From Actinomadura opuntiae (GTDB lineage: Bacteria; Actinomycetota; Actinomycetes; Streptosporangiales; Streptosporangiaceae), in assembly GCF_030283205.1 (NCBI RefSeq), contig NZ_JASNWF010000024.1, positions 1 to 64,000 on the forward strand: 64,000 bases of DNA, in the 5' to 3' direction. Numbering within the stretch: the stretch's first letter is position 1; the number at the start of each line of letters is the position of its first letter. A program made the translations under genes and the position numbers. The notes under the pieces are model-generated. The model saw only the letters and a list, made by a program, of their open reading frames with translations. It had not been told where the DNA came from and did not search any database. This document shows positions 52,561-61,077 of the stretch, piece after piece.

Positions 52561-53117
52561 AGCTGGGGGCTCCTTTGCAGCGGTGCGGCGGGGGCGGGAC
52601 GGTCGGCGGCGTCGATCTCGGCGAGGGCGGCGGCGAGCCGGCGGCGGGCGCGGTGCAGGCGCACGGAGAACGTCTTGACCGAGCACCCCGCGGCCGTCGC
52701 CGCGTCCCGCGCGTCGAGCTCCTCCCAGCCGACGAGCCGGAGGGCCTCCCGGTCGCGGTCGGACAGCCGGCGCAGCGCGGCGGCGACGCGGCCGCCCTCG
52801 GCCAGCGCGGCCGCCACGTCGCGGGCCTGGTCGGGCCGGGCGGTGCCGCGCAGCCGGTCCCGCAGCCGGCTGCGCCGGCGGTGGCCGCGCAGCTCGTTGG
52901 ACAGCACGTGGCGGGCCACGTTCAGCAGCCACGGGAACGGCCGGTCCGGCGGGATGTCGCCGCGCCGCCGCCAGGCGACCAGGAACGTCTCTGCGGCGAC
53001 GTCGCGTGCCGTCTCGTGGTCGGTCCGGCGGGCCGCGTAGCGCAGCACGTCGGCGTAGTGCGCCTCCCACAGCCGGGCGAAGCCGCCGTCCGGGTCCGGC
53101 ACGTCTGGATCGGGCAC
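52557..53117 (-). CDS. ECF RNA polymerase sigma factor
   Basis: A 186-residue ECF sigma factor: region 2 (~10-75; FARLWEAHYADVLRYAARRT, PFPWLLNVARHVLSNELRGH) and region 4 (~105-165; AALRRLSDRDREALRLVGWEELDARDAATAAGCSVKTFSVRLHRARRRL). The GTG at 53117 follows GAAGGGAG; upstream in-frame starts lack a site. It is coupled to the CU044_5270 gene and divergent from the glycan cluster. The target regulon is unknown. A possible autoregulatory promoter would lie in 53118-53255, but I cannot define it. Confidence 0.9.
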   Translation of the reverse strand: MPDPDVPDPDGGFARLWEAHYADVLRYAARRTDHETARDVAAETFLVAWRRRGDIPPDRPFPWLLNVARHVLSNELRGHRRRSRLRDRLRGTARPDQARDVAAALAEGGRVAAALRRLSDRDREALRLVGWEELDARDAATAAGCSVKTFSVRLHRARRRLAAALAEIDAADRPAPAAPLQRSPQL

Positions 53118-53255
53118 GCCGGGCTCCCTTCTCTCGGGTCGGTGTCGCTCGGAGATGTCCGGCACCGCGGCTCCGGCTACACCCCGATTGATCATCGCTG
53201 GTCACGGCGCCGGTGGATCTGTCCAAGAACGCGGCGGGATGGATAGGGTGCCCGG

Positions 53256-54227
53256 GTGCGGGTGGTGGTGACGGGTGCGGCGGGGTTCATCGGGAGCCAG
53301 GTGACCGGGGCGCTGTCGGGCGCCGGGCACGAGGTGCTCGCCGTCGACGCGCCGCGGCGGTCGCCGACGCCGGTGCTGGCGCGGCGGACCTGGGACGAGG
53401 TCGCGGCGCGGCCGGGCGTCACGGCCGTCGAGACGGACCTCGCGGTGGACGACCTGGACCCGGTCGCCGCGGCCGACGTGGTGATCCACCTCGCCGGACG
53501 GCCCGGAGTGCGCAGTTCGTGGGGCGGCGGGCGCGCCGCCGCGGAACGCGACAACGTGCTGGCGACGGCGCGGCTGCTCGCGGCGTGCGCGCGCCGTCCG
53601 GCGCGGCTGCGCCCGCGGGTGGTGGTCGCGTCCAGTTCGTCGGTGTACGGGTCCGCGCCGCATCGTCCCAACCGGGAGGACGATCCGCTCGATCCGGCGA
53701 GCCCGTACGCGGTCAGCAAGGTGGAGGTCGAGCGGCTGGCGCGCGCTGCGGCTCGGGACGGGCTCCGCACGGTCCTGCTGAGGTATTTCTCGGTCTACGG
53801 CCCCCGGCAGCGGCCCGACATGGCATTTCACCGTTTCGTGGAAGCGGCGCTGGACGGGCGCCCGCTGCCGGTTTTCGGCGACGGCCGCAAATCGCGGTCG
53901 TTCACGCATGTGCGGGACGTGGTGGCGGCGACGCTCGCGGCGGCCGTCGAAGAACTGCCGCCGGGCGTCGCCCTCAATGTCGGCCATTCCGAACCGGTGA
54001 CGGTGCGGGCGGCGATCGGGGTGCTGGCGGAGGTGCTGGGCGTCCGGCCGGAGATCCGGCGGGAGGCGCCGGTGGCCGGGGACGCGGCGCTGACGTGGGC
54101 GGACACCGGGCGGGCCCGCGAGCTGCTCGGCTGGACCGCCCGGGTCGACCTGGCCGCCGGACTCGCCGACCAGATCGCCTGGCATCGGGCGCTCCGCCGC
54201 CAGGAGGCCGGGGCGGTGGTCGCGTGA
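53256..54227 (+). CDS. NAD-dependent nucleotide-sugar epimerase/dehydratase
   Basis: A 323-residue extended SDR protein: Rossmann TGAAGFIGSQV near residue 6, catalytic Ser in SSSSVYG, Tyr-x-x-x-Lys in SPYAVSKVEVE, and a substrate-side RYFSVYGPRQRPDMAF. These fit UDP/GDP-sugar 4-epimerases or 4,6-dehydratases; the exact sugar is not readable. It is the first gene of a run in which nearly every junction overlaps (GTGA, TGATG, TTGA), probably one operon to 58,370 making or attaching a surface glycan. Confidence 0.88.
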   Translation: MRVVVTGAAGFIGSQVTGALSGAGHEVLAVDAPRRSPTPVLARRTWDEVAARPGVTAVETDLAVDDLDPVAAADVVIHLAGRPGVRSSWGGGRAAAERDNVLATARLLAACARRPARLRPRVVVASSSSVYGSAPHRPNREDDPLDPASPYAVSKVEVERLARAAARDGLRTVLLRYFSVYGPRQRPDMAFHRFVEAALDGRPLPVFGDGRKSRSFTHVRDVVAATLAAAVEELPPGVALNVGHSEPVTVRAAIGVLAEVLGVRPEIRREAPVAGDAALTWADTGRARELLGWTARVDLAAGLADQIAWHRALRRQEAGAVVA

Positions 54228-55387
54228 AGCACCGGGCCGCCTATTTCGCGTTCGACCGCTTCCCTTCCAGCAAAGGGTCGGCGGTGCACATCGCGCAGAT
54301 GGCGGACGAGCTTTTCGAGCGGTTCGGCGGCGGGCTGCTCGGCGCCATCGGCGGCGGCGACCTGCCCGACCACCAGAAAGAGGGCGCCCGCGAGATCGTC
54401 CGGTTCGGGGAGCAGATCCCGAACCTGATCGACCGCGCCGAGGCGTTCTCGGCGTGGGCGGCGGCGGTCCTGAAGGAGCACGCGGACGGCCTGGAGGTCG
54501 TGCACGTCCGCGACCCGTGGAGCGCGCTGCCGGCGCTCACGCTGGACGGCCGCCGGTACCCGGTGGTCTTCGAGGTCAACGGGCTGCCGTCCATCGAGAT
54601 GGCGCACACCTGGCCGTGGGCGTCGCCGGCGACGCTCGGCAAGATCCGCGAGCTGGAGCGCTTCTGCCTGGAGCGCAGCGACGCGGTCGTGGTGCCCTCG
54701 CGCGTGATCGGCGCGGCCGTCCGGCGGCTCGGGGCGCCGGAGGAGCGGATCCACCTCGTCCCGAACGGCGCCGACGTCCCGGGCGACACGGCTCGGCCGG
54801 ACGGCGCGCCCGCCAGGTACATCGTCTACGTCGGGGCGCTCCAGCCGTGGCAGGGCCTCGACGTGCTGCTCCGCGCGTTCGCCCGGCTCACCGACCTCGA
54901 CGGGCTCCGGCTGGTGATCTGCTCGTCCGTGCCGGAGCGGCGGGCGAAGCCGGTGCGGCGGCTCGCGGAGCGCCTCGGTGTCGCCGACCGGCTCGACTGG
55001 CGGTTCGCGCTGCCGCACCACGAGGTCGCCGCGTGGCTGGCGCACGCCGAGGTGTCGGTGGCGCCGCTGACCGGCTGCGCCCGCAACCTCGACCAGGGGT
55101 GCGCGCCGCTGAAGGTGATCGAGTCGATGGCGGCCGGGGTGCCGGTCGTCGCCTCGGACCTGCCCGCGGTCCGCGAGCTGATGGCCGACGGAGAGCACGG
55201 GCGGCTCGTCCCGGCGGACCGTCCGGCGGAGCTGGCGCGGGCCGTCCGGATCCTGCTGGAGTACCCGGACGAGGCCGCCGCGATGGGGCGGAGGGGCCGC
55301 GCGCACATCGAGGAGAGCCTGACCTGGACGCGGTCACGCGCCCGGCTGGCCGAGGTCTACCGTACGATCGCGCCGTCAGACCGATAG
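54224..55387 (+). CDS. GT4-family glycosyltransferase
   Basis: A 387-residue GT-B enzyme: N-terminal Rossmann-like half with AYFAFDRFPSSKGSAVHI, hinge near YIVYVGALQPWQGLDVLL, and the GT4 donor-site segment APLKVIESMAAGVPVVASDLP with the E-x7-E pattern. There is no signal or membrane helix, so it acts at the cytosolic face, probably on a lipid-linked or nucleotide-sugar acceptor. The GTG overlaps the epimerase stop (GTGA). Donor and acceptor sugars are unknown. Confidence 0.9.
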   Translation: MKHRAAYFAFDRFPSSKGSAVHIAQMADELFERFGGGLLGAIGGGDLPDHQKEGAREIVRFGEQIPNLIDRAEAFSAWAAAVLKEHADGLEVVHVRDPWSALPALTLDGRRYPVVFEVNGLPSIEMAHTWPWASPATLGKIRELERFCLERSDAVVVPSRVIGAAVRRLGAPEERIHLVPNGADVPGDTARPDGAPARYIVYVGALQPWQGLDVLLRAFARLTDLDGLRLVICSSVPERRAKPVRRLAERLGVADRLDWRFALPHHEVAAWLAHAEVSVAPLTGCARNLDQGCAPLKVIESMAAGVPVVASDLPAVRELMADGEHGRLVPADRPAELARAVRILLEYPDEAAAMGRRGRAHIEESLTWTRSRARLAEVYRTIAPSDR

Positions 55388-55400
55388 GTGGGGTGTCGTC

Positions 55401-56126
55401 ATGTTCTGGCGCAAGCAACGCGCGGCCATCGAGGGGTTCCATCCGCTGCACAGGGCGCTGGTGCTGGAGCAGGGCTTCTCGGTGTCGCTGCCGCGCGACC
55501 AGTGGGAGCCGGTCATCCAGAGCCTCGCGCGGCACGCCGAGGTGGTGAAGCGGCGCAAGTGGCGGATCACCCCGCGCACGTCGCGGGTGCTGGTGCCGCT
55601 GCTGCGCGTCCTGGCGGCGGACATGCCGCCGGAGGGCCTGCTGTCGGTCGCGCTGGACGTGCGGGGCGAGACCCCGGAGAAGATGGGGGCGCCGCGGCAG
55701 GTGCCGGTGACGCGGCCGATCCTGTCGATGACGGAGTGGTTCGTCTTCGATCCGTGGCTGCGGATGCGCGCCGAGCTGCGGGACGGCAGCGTCGTCGAGC
55801 TGTCGGTGACCGACCGGATCCGGCACCGCAAGTTCCGCAAGCGCAACCCGCGCGGCAAGATCAAGCACAAGCACAAGACGAAGACGGTGCAGCTGGTCGG
55901 CGTGACGCGGCGGCTCGGCAAGCAGGCGGTCCCGCAGCGGCCCGGCACCCCGCCGCCGCAGTGGGTCCGGGTGCAGGTGAAGCAGGGGAGCCGGTTCACC
56001 ATCCGCGCGAACGCCAAGCTGCGCGGGGAGTTGCAGGAGGACGAGCTGCGCGAGCGGATCCTGCACGTGTCGACGGAGCCGTTCCGCTGGACCCCGCCCG
56101 GAACGCCTGTGAGGAGGGCGCAGTGA
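55401..56126 (+). CDS. Unknown basic protein in the glycan operon
   Basis: A 241-residue soluble protein I do not recognise. It is strongly basic in the middle (RHRKFRKRNPRGKIKHKHK near residues 140-158) between two hydrophobic/beta-rich parts. It lies 13 bp after the first GT4 gene, and its stop overlaps the next start (GTGA). Operon position suggests a role in the same pathway; the basic patch could bind an anionic lipid, polyphosphate or RNA. That is inference only. Confidence 0.75.
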   Translation: MFWRKQRAAIEGFHPLHRALVLEQGFSVSLPRDQWEPVIQSLARHAEVVKRRKWRITPRTSRVLVPLLRVLAADMPPEGLLSVALDVRGETPEKMGAPRQVPVTRPILSMTEWFVFDPWLRMRAELRDGSVVELSVTDRIRHRKFRKRNPRGKIKHKHKTKTVQLVGVTRRLGKQAVPQRPGTPPPQWVRVQVKQGSRFTIRANAKLRGELQEDELRERILHVSTEPFRWTPPGTPVRRAQ

Positions 56127-56476
56127 CGCGCTGCACCGTGACCACCGGGTTCTTCCTGCTCGGACGCTGCGGGCGGGCCGCCGTGGCGGCGTGCCCGGGA
56201 TGCGGACGGCCCGTCTGCGCCGAGCACGCGGTGCAGGGCGGGTACTGCCCGAGCTGCGTCGCGCAGGCCGGCGGGCAGCCGGACCCGTACGACCCGTCCT
56301 TCGCGACCGGCTACCGGCGCCGGTACTACGAGAGCAGTTCGCGGACGTACTACGACAACCAGTGGTACTCGTCGTTCGACTCCTACGACCGCGGCGCCTT
56401 CAACCCGGGCGACGACTATTCGTACGGGGAAGGCGACTTCGGGTCCGACGGCGACACGGGGTTCGTGGACAGCTGA
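56123..56476 (+). CDS. Small Cys-rich zinc-ribbon-like protein, unknown
   Basis: A 117-residue protein. Residues ~4-45 hold a Cys/His cluster (CPGCGRPVCAEHAVQGGYCPSC) resembling a B-box or zinc-ribbon; the C-terminal ~70 residues are Tyr/Ser/Asp-rich and probably disordered. The start GTG overlaps the previous stop, and its own stop overlaps the next ATG (TGATG). The tight coupling to two glycosyltransferases is notable because the domain itself suggests protein or nucleic-acid binding. Confidence 0.75.
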   Translation: MTRCTVTTGFFLLGRCGRAAVAACPGCGRPVCAEHAVQGGYCPSCVAQAGGQPDPYDPSFATGYRRRYYESSSRTYYDNQWYSSFDSYDRGAFNPGDDYSYGEGDFGSDGDTGFVDS

Positions 56477-57600
56477 TGACGCGTGTCCTGTGGGTGACGG
56501 AGCACTATCCGCCGAGCCAGGGCGGGATGGCCAATTCGTGCGACCGGATCGTCCGGGGGCTGCGCGGCGCCGGGGCCGAGGTGGACGTCGCGCACCTGAC
56601 GCGGCGCGAGCGGCCCTGGGCGGTGACGCGCGAGCACGGCGGGCGGTTGCTGACCGCGCCGCTCGGCGACGATCCCGAGCACGCGCTGCGCCGGCTGTGG
56701 ACGACGCTGACCGCCGAGGACCTCACCGGCGCGTACACGCACGTCGTCGCATTCGGCGGCACGTACTCGATGCTGGCCGCACCCGTCCTGGCGCAGCTCC
56801 TGGACGCGCCGCTGATCACGCTGCTGCGCGGCAACGACATCGACGTCGGCGTGTTCTCGATGCGGCGGCGCGGTGTCCTGACGGACGCGCTGCGCGCGTC
56901 GGCGCGGGTCTGTGTCGTGGCGCGCAACCACACGCCGCTGGTGCGGGCACTGGCCCCGGACGCGGCGGTGACGTTCGTGGCGAACAGCGTCGACACCGCG
57001 CAGTGGCGGATCCTGCCGTCCGAACGCGAGCGCGGGCACGCTTGGCGGGCGGACAACGTGGAGCCGGGAGGCCGGACGATCGGGATCATCGGCCAGCTCA
57101 AGAACAAGAAGGGCGTCGGGTTCTTCCTGGACGCGCTCGCCGCCTCCGGCCATGCCGACCGGTTCCACCTGGTGCTCGTCGGCGAGGTCGAGGAGACCGT
57201 GACGGCCTGGCTCGCCGAGCGCAAGGACTCGGTGCCGCACTCGTTCCTGCCGTTCCTGGAGCGCTACGACCTGCCCGCCGTGTACGCGAGCTGCGACCTG
57301 GCCGCGCTGCCGTCGTTCTACGACGGGATGCCGAACGTGGCGCTGGAGGCGGCGGCACTCGGCGTCCCGCTGATCTGCTCGGACGCGGGCGGCCTCGCGG
57401 ACGTGGCGGACGAGGCGATCGGCTTCACCTTCCCGGCCGGCGACGCGCACGCCTGCCGCGCCGCGATCGACCGGGCGGCCCGCGCGAGCGACGAGGAGCT
57501 GGCGGCGCTGGGCGCGGCGGGTGCGGAGCGGATCGCCGGCGACTTCACCCCGGCCGCCGAGACCGCCGGGTACCTCGCCGTCCTCGACGAGGTACGTTGA
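56476..57600 (+). CDS. GT4-family glycosyltransferase
   Basis: A 374-residue GT-B enzyme: VTEHYPPSQGGMANSCDRIVRGL start, hinge IGIIGQLKNKKGVGFFLDAL, and the GT4 donor-site segment PSFYDGMPNVALEAAALGVP with the E-x7 pattern. It is the second GT4 of the run and distinct in sequence from the first (54224), so it probably adds a different sugar. The ATG overlaps the preceding stop (TGATG) and its own stop overlaps the next TTG start. Confidence 0.9.
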   Translation: MTRVLWVTEHYPPSQGGMANSCDRIVRGLRGAGAEVDVAHLTRRERPWAVTREHGGRLLTAPLGDDPEHALRRLWTTLTAEDLTGAYTHVVAFGGTYSMLAAPVLAQLLDAPLITLLRGNDIDVGVFSMRRRGVLTDALRASARVCVVARNHTPLVRALAPDAAVTFVANSVDTAQWRILPSERERGHAWRADNVEPGGRTIGIIGQLKNKKGVGFFLDALAASGHADRFHLVLVGEVEETVTAWLAERKDSVPHSFLPFLERYDLPAVYASCDLAALPSFYDGMPNVALEAAALGVPLICSDAGGLADVADEAIGFTFPAGDAHACRAAIDRAARASDEELAALGAAGAERIAGDFTPAAETAGYLAVLDEVR

Positions 57601-58370
57601 TCGCCTGCTACGCGCGCGGCGGCGGGCTCGGGCACCTGACGCGGCTCCGCGCGTTCCTGCACACCCTGGCCGTGGACGACGAGGTCGTCGTCCTGTCGGA
57701 CTCGCCGTTCGCCGCCGACCCGCGCGTCTCGTCCGGCTGGACGGTGCGTCCCGCTTCTACCGGCCTCGCCGCGCTCGCACCGGACGAGCTGGTCGTGGAC
57801 GCCTTCCCCGCCGGCCTCGAGGGCGAGCTCACTCAATTACCGTCCGGTATCCGCGTGACGCAGCTGGCGCGGCTGCTGCGCTGGGACGCCTACCGGCCGC
57901 TCCTGCCCGCGCGGCCGCCGCGCTTCGACCGCACGTTCGTCCTCGAACCCCTCCACACAGCCCACGAGACCTACCTGCGCGCCGTCTCCGGCGAGATCGC
58001 GCCGCTGGCGCTGGCCGATCCCCCGTCCGAGCCGCTGGACGTCCACGGCTGGATCATCGTCCACAGCGGTCCGGAGGCCGAGACGCTCGAACTCCTCGCC
58101 TACGCACAGGACATGGCGGCCATGGAAGGCGCGGACCCACCGCTGACCCTCGTCTCGCCGCACCGCCCGGACGGGCTGCCGGCCGGGGTCGCCCACCTGG
58201 ACATCTACCCCGCCTGCCCGCCCGGGCCGGGCGTCGAGAGGATCGTCACCGCCGCCGGGTTCAACGCCGTCCGGCAGTTCGCGCCCTGGCGGGACCGGCA
58301 CCGGATGCTGCCGTTCCCGCGCAGCCTCGACGACCAGTTCGCCCGCGCCGCCCGCGCCCGCAAGCCCTAG
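57597..58370 (+). CDS. MurG/GT28-like glycosyltransferase, short
   Basis: A 257-residue protein beginning ACYARGGGLGHLTRLRAFLHTL, the glycine-rich acceptor-side motif of GT28 (MurG-like) enzymes. The usual GT28 length is ~350, so the C-terminal donor half is short. The start is a TTG overlapping the previous stop (TTGA); no better start exists. Last gene of the glycan run. It may be a truncated or minimal GT-B enzyme, or need a partner. Its stop codon overlaps, on the opposite strand, the stop of a hydrolase remnant. Confidence 0.75.
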   Translation: MIACYARGGGLGHLTRLRAFLHTLAVDDEVVVLSDSPFAADPRVSSGWTVRPASTGLAALAPDELVVDAFPAGLEGELTQLPSGIRVTQLARLLRWDAYRPLLPARPPRFDRTFVLEPLHTAHETYLRAVSGEIAPLALADPPSEPLDVHGWIIVHSGPEAETLELLAYAQDMAAMEGADPPLTLVSPHRPDGLPAGVAHLDIYPACPPGPGVERIVTAAGFNAVRQFAPWRDRHRMLPFPRSLDDQFARAARARKP

Positions 58371-58591
58371 AAGTACTTCGAGGTGAGGTCCCCGGTCGGC
58401 CAGGTCTCCACCGCGTTCGCGGCCTTGTGCAGCGCCGGGTCGATGGCGTCGTAGCTCGGCGCGCTCCCCTCCTGCCGCTGGTCGAACAGCGCGGCCCAGG
58501 CGAGCCCGTCGTTGCGGCGGACGAGCAGCGCGCTCGTCCCGGCGAGGCTGCCGTTGTGCCAGGTGTTCATGCGCCTTCTTGCCGCTGTCAT
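58367..58591 (-). pseudogene. C-terminal remnant of a serine hydrolase (beta-lactamase-like)
   Basis: A 74-codon open frame; from about residue 9 it matches the end of class C/serine beta-lactamase-like hydrolases: TWHNGSLAGTSALLVRR is equivalent to their H-x-G-S/T active-site strand, followed by DGLAWAALFDQR and a closing helix. The catalytic SxxK and YxN parts are absent. The first eight residues look unrelated. The ATG overlaps the stop of the YceI gene (ATGA), so the fragment could still be translated. I read it as a deletion remnant. Confidence 0.65.
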
Positions 58592-59157
58592 TGATCACCT
58601 TCTGGAGGGAGCGGTAACCCGGCCTCGCGGAGCCGCAGGTCGAACTCGACCTCGACCTCGTCGGCGAGCCGGAGCGCGCCGAAGAACGCCGAGAACGGCT
58701 TGATCCCCCACCGGGTCTGCCGCACGGTCAGCCCGCCGCGCAGCCGGTCCCCGTCGAGCTCGGCCCGGACCCGGACCGGTTTCGTCCGGCCCATGATGGT
58801 CAGGTCGCCCTCGATCTCCCCGGCGCCGGCGTCGATCGCGGTCGCGGTGAAGGTGATCTCCGGATACCGGCGGGCCTCGAGCACCTTGCGGAGGTTGTCC
58901 GCGATGTCCAGCCGGTCCTTGTCCGACAGCGGCTTCACGCCGCCGGCGCCCTCCCGCACCTCCAGGCCGTCCACCACGACGACCACCGTGCCGGACGACT
59001 CCTCCAGCGGCTCGCCGACCACCGCCTCCGCCGTCCAGCGGGTCGCCTCGATGGTCAGGTCGTGGCCGGCGCGCCGGCCGAGGCCGCTGCGGCTCGTCCG
59101 GAGCAGCAGCCGCCCGTCACCGGGCCCCAGCCCGTACGTTCCCTCTTGAACGGTCAT
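58588..59157 (-). CDS. YceI family lipid-binding protein
   Basis: A 189-residue beta-barrel protein of the YceI family: GTYGLGPGDGRLLLRTSRSGLGRRAGHDLT at the start and PEITFTATAI / GDLTIMGRTKPV in the core. YceI proteins bind isoprenoid lipids. Unlike many, there is no signal peptide, so it should be cytosolic. The ATG at 59157 is chosen because it opens the conserved region. The stop overlaps the ATG of the hydrolase remnant. It lies 43 bp after the VanW gene on the same strand. Confidence 0.88.
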   Translation of the reverse strand: MTVQEGTYGLGPGDGRLLLRTSRSGLGRRAGHDLTIEATRWTAEAVVGEPLEESSGTVVVVVDGLEVREGAGGVKPLSDKDRLDIADNLRKVLEARRYPEITFTATAIDAGAGEIEGDLTIMGRTKPVRVRAELDGDRLRGGLTVRQTRWGIKPFSAFFGALRLADEVEVEFDLRLREAGLPLPPEGDQ

Positions 59158-59199
59158 GCCTTCACACTGCCACGCCGCCCGCACGGACCCGCCGAGGGG

Positions 59200-60075
59200 T
59201 TACAGGCAGGTCACCTCGGGCTGGGGCCGGTACTCGGTGTGGAACTTCTCCCGGCGCACCTGGCGGCCGGCGGACAGCAGCGTCCGCCACACGTCGATCT
59301 CGAAGCCCTTCCGGCCCGCCATCGGGACGCATCGGCGCCCGTGCCCTACGCCCGTCCCGTACGGCGAGACCCCGTACCGCTTCGACGTCCGCGACCGGAC
59401 CTCGTACCTGCGGTGCCCCCACAGGCTCACCGTGACCGAGTCCCCCGTGAAGCCGGCCTGGATGCGCACCGGCGCGTCCGTGTCGTTCTTCCAGGTGAAG
59501 TCGAGGTTCGGATACGCCACCGCCGCCTCGCGCCCCTCGGGGTACTCCGGCATCCACATGGTGTGCGCGCGGGCCCTACGGATGTCGAGGCCGGCGCGGA
59601 ACACCGCGTTGAACAGCGTCGTGGACACCTGGCAGATGCCGCCGCCCACGTCCTTCACCAGCCGCGATCCCATGATCGCCGGTGCCGGGACGTAGCCGAG
59701 GCGCCGCGTCCGCGGCCCGACGACCCTATTGAAGGAGAACGTCGCGCCGGGCCGGACGACCTGCCCGTTCAGCAGCCGCGCGGCGAGCTCGATGTTGCGG
59801 ACGCGCGGCTGCCCCGGCTGGAACCGGGTCGTATAGGACGCCATCGGCCGTCCGGACGCTGCGCCGGCGCCCTGCCGCGCGGCGTCGCGGGGGGCCGTCC
59901 CGGGCGTGGCGACGGACGCGCCCGACTTGCGGGGCGCCCACAGGTACGCGCCGAGCAGCAGCCCCGTGGCGGCCAGCGCGCCGACCGCGAACGGCCACCA
60001 GCGCCGGACGCACTCCCCCAGCCCGGGCTCGGGCGCGCATGCCCGCCCGTACCGCCCCCGCCGAGTCCGCCCCAC
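59200..60075 (-). CDS. VanW family membrane protein
   Basis: A 291-residue single-pass protein: cytosolic basic tail, one helix (~27-45; FAVGALAATGLLLGAYLWA), and an extracytoplasmic VanW domain (~85-245; FSFNRVVGPRTRRLGY, DVGGGICQVSTTLFNAVFRAG) followed by a ~45-residue tail with one Cys. VanW occurs in some vancomycin-resistance clusters but most genomic VanW proteins have no known role. The GTG at 60075 follows GGGGGG. No other van gene is nearby, so resistance should not be inferred. Confidence 0.9.
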   Translation of the reverse strand: MGRTRRGRYGRACAPEPGLGECVRRWWPFAVGALAATGLLLGAYLWAPRKSGASVATPGTAPRDAARQGAGAASGRPMASYTTRFQPGQPRVRNIELAARLLNGQVVRPGATFSFNRVVGPRTRRLGYVPAPAIMGSRLVKDVGGGICQVSTTLFNAVFRAGLDIRRARAHTMWMPEYPEGREAAVAYPNLDFTWKNDTDAPVRIQAGFTGDSVTVSLWGHRRYEVRSRTSKRYGVSPYGTGVGHGRRCVPMAGRKGFEIDVWRTLLSAGRQVRREKFHTEYRPQPEVTCL

Positions 60076-60306
60076 AGATCACACCCCCCGAGGATCCCGG
60101 GCCTCCTCGCCCGTCAGGATCCTGGCACCGCACCCTCCTCCCCTCTGCCGGGCGACACTCCCGCCTTTGCCGGAACAACACGAACCCGAGCCCGAAGGGC
60201 GACGGAGCCCCTTGCGGGGCCCGGCGGCGGGCATGCCGAGCGCCCGGCCGGTGGCGCGGAGCCGGCCGGGCGTGCGGCGCCTGTGACGGCGGGCGTCCCC
60301 GCGCCG

Positions 60307-60528
60307 CTAACGGGCGCGTGCGCCCTCGCGGAGGCGCTGCGGGTCGATCTCCCGGGCCGGGCGCCGTCGCAGGTACTCGGCCTCCATCTGAGCCGTCCGC
60401 TGGGTGTGCTCGGCGTAGGCCTGGTCTGGGGCGTGCCTCAGGGCCTCCATCCGGGTCTCGTACAGATGTCCCAGCTCACGGAGCAGGTCCTCGTCGGTGA
60501 GATCGGCGGGGTTGACTCCCATCGCCAT
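60307..60528 (-). CDS. Small DUF6158-like protein
   Basis: A 73-residue helical, highly charged protein (NPADLTDEDLLRELGHLYETR; EAEYLRRRPAREIDP). It resembles the small DUF6158 family of actinobacteria, function unknown; family assignment is from memory. The ATG at 60528 follows GGAGG with good spacing. It stands alone between VanW and the cupin-P450 operon. Confidence 0.75.
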   Translation of the reverse strand: MAMGVNPADLTDEDLLRELGHLYETRMEALRHAPDQAYAEHTQRTAQMEAEYLRRRPAREIDPQRLREGARAR

Positions 60529-60597
60529 GTGCGTGCCTCCTCCAGCGGTTCACGGGCGCCGGTCTCCTACCCGGTCACCGGGCGGCGAATCCGGGCC

Positions 60598-60626
60598 TTG
60601 CGCGCCGGCGGTCACCTACCTAGCGT
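60598..60626 (+). promoter_or_regulatory. Promoter of the cupin-P450 operon, probably leaderless
   Basis: TTGCGC (60598-60603), a 17-bp spacer and TAGCGT (60621-60626) lie 7 bases before the cupin ATG at 60634, so transcription should start at the initiation codon. There is no ribosome site, consistent with a leaderless mRNA. Confidence 0.6.
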
Positions 60627-60633
60627 TTGCTTC

Positions 60634-61077
60634 ATGGCTGAGTCGAACGGTCCCCTGGTCGGTCACGTCCACTCCGGCGACATCCCCTGGGTCACCATCG
60701 GCCCCGTGGGCCTCCAGGTCCTGCGGGTCTCCCCGGACACCTGGGTCGTGCGCAACCGCTTCGAGGCGGGCTTCCAACTGCCCACCCACAAGCACACCGG
60801 CGGCGTGCACGCCTACACGTTCTCCGGACGGTGGCGCTACAAGGAGTACGGCATCGACTACCACGCCGGGACGTTCATCTACGAACCGCCCGGCTCCATC
60901 CACACCCTCACCATCGAGGAGGACAGCGACATCCTGTTCATCCTCGAGGGCGCCTTCATCGAGTACGACGCCGACGGCAACATCACCGGCGTCACCGACG
61001 GGGAGTCCACCCTCAACGCCTACTACGCGATGTGCGACGACGCGGGGATAGCGAGACCGCAGGGCATCCTGTCGTGA
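60634..61077 (+). CDS. Cupin dioxygenase-like protein (2,4'-dihydroxyacetophenone dioxygenase family)
   Basis: A 147-residue single-domain cupin. Motif 1 is LPTHKHTGGVHAYTFSG with His52, His54 and His59; motif 2 is GTFIYEPPGSIHTL with His90. The usual Glu of motif 1 is replaced by His or Gly, giving a likely four-His iron site. Relatives in this family include dihydroxyacetophenone-cleaving dioxygenases and detoxification proteins. The GTG of the P450 overlaps its stop. Substrate unknown. Confidence 0.83.
   Translation: MAESNGPLVGHVHSGDIPWVTIGPVGLQVLRVSPDTWVVRNRFEAGFQLPTHKHTGGVHAYTFSGRWRYKEYGIDYHAGTFIYEPPGSIHTLTIEEDSDILFILEGAFIEYDADGNITGVTDGESTLNAYYAMCDDAGIARPQGILS

Noticed and set aside
59200..60075. 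VanW taken as evidence of glycopeptide resistance
   Set aside because: No vanHAX or regulators nearby; isolated VanW proteins are common and of unknown role.
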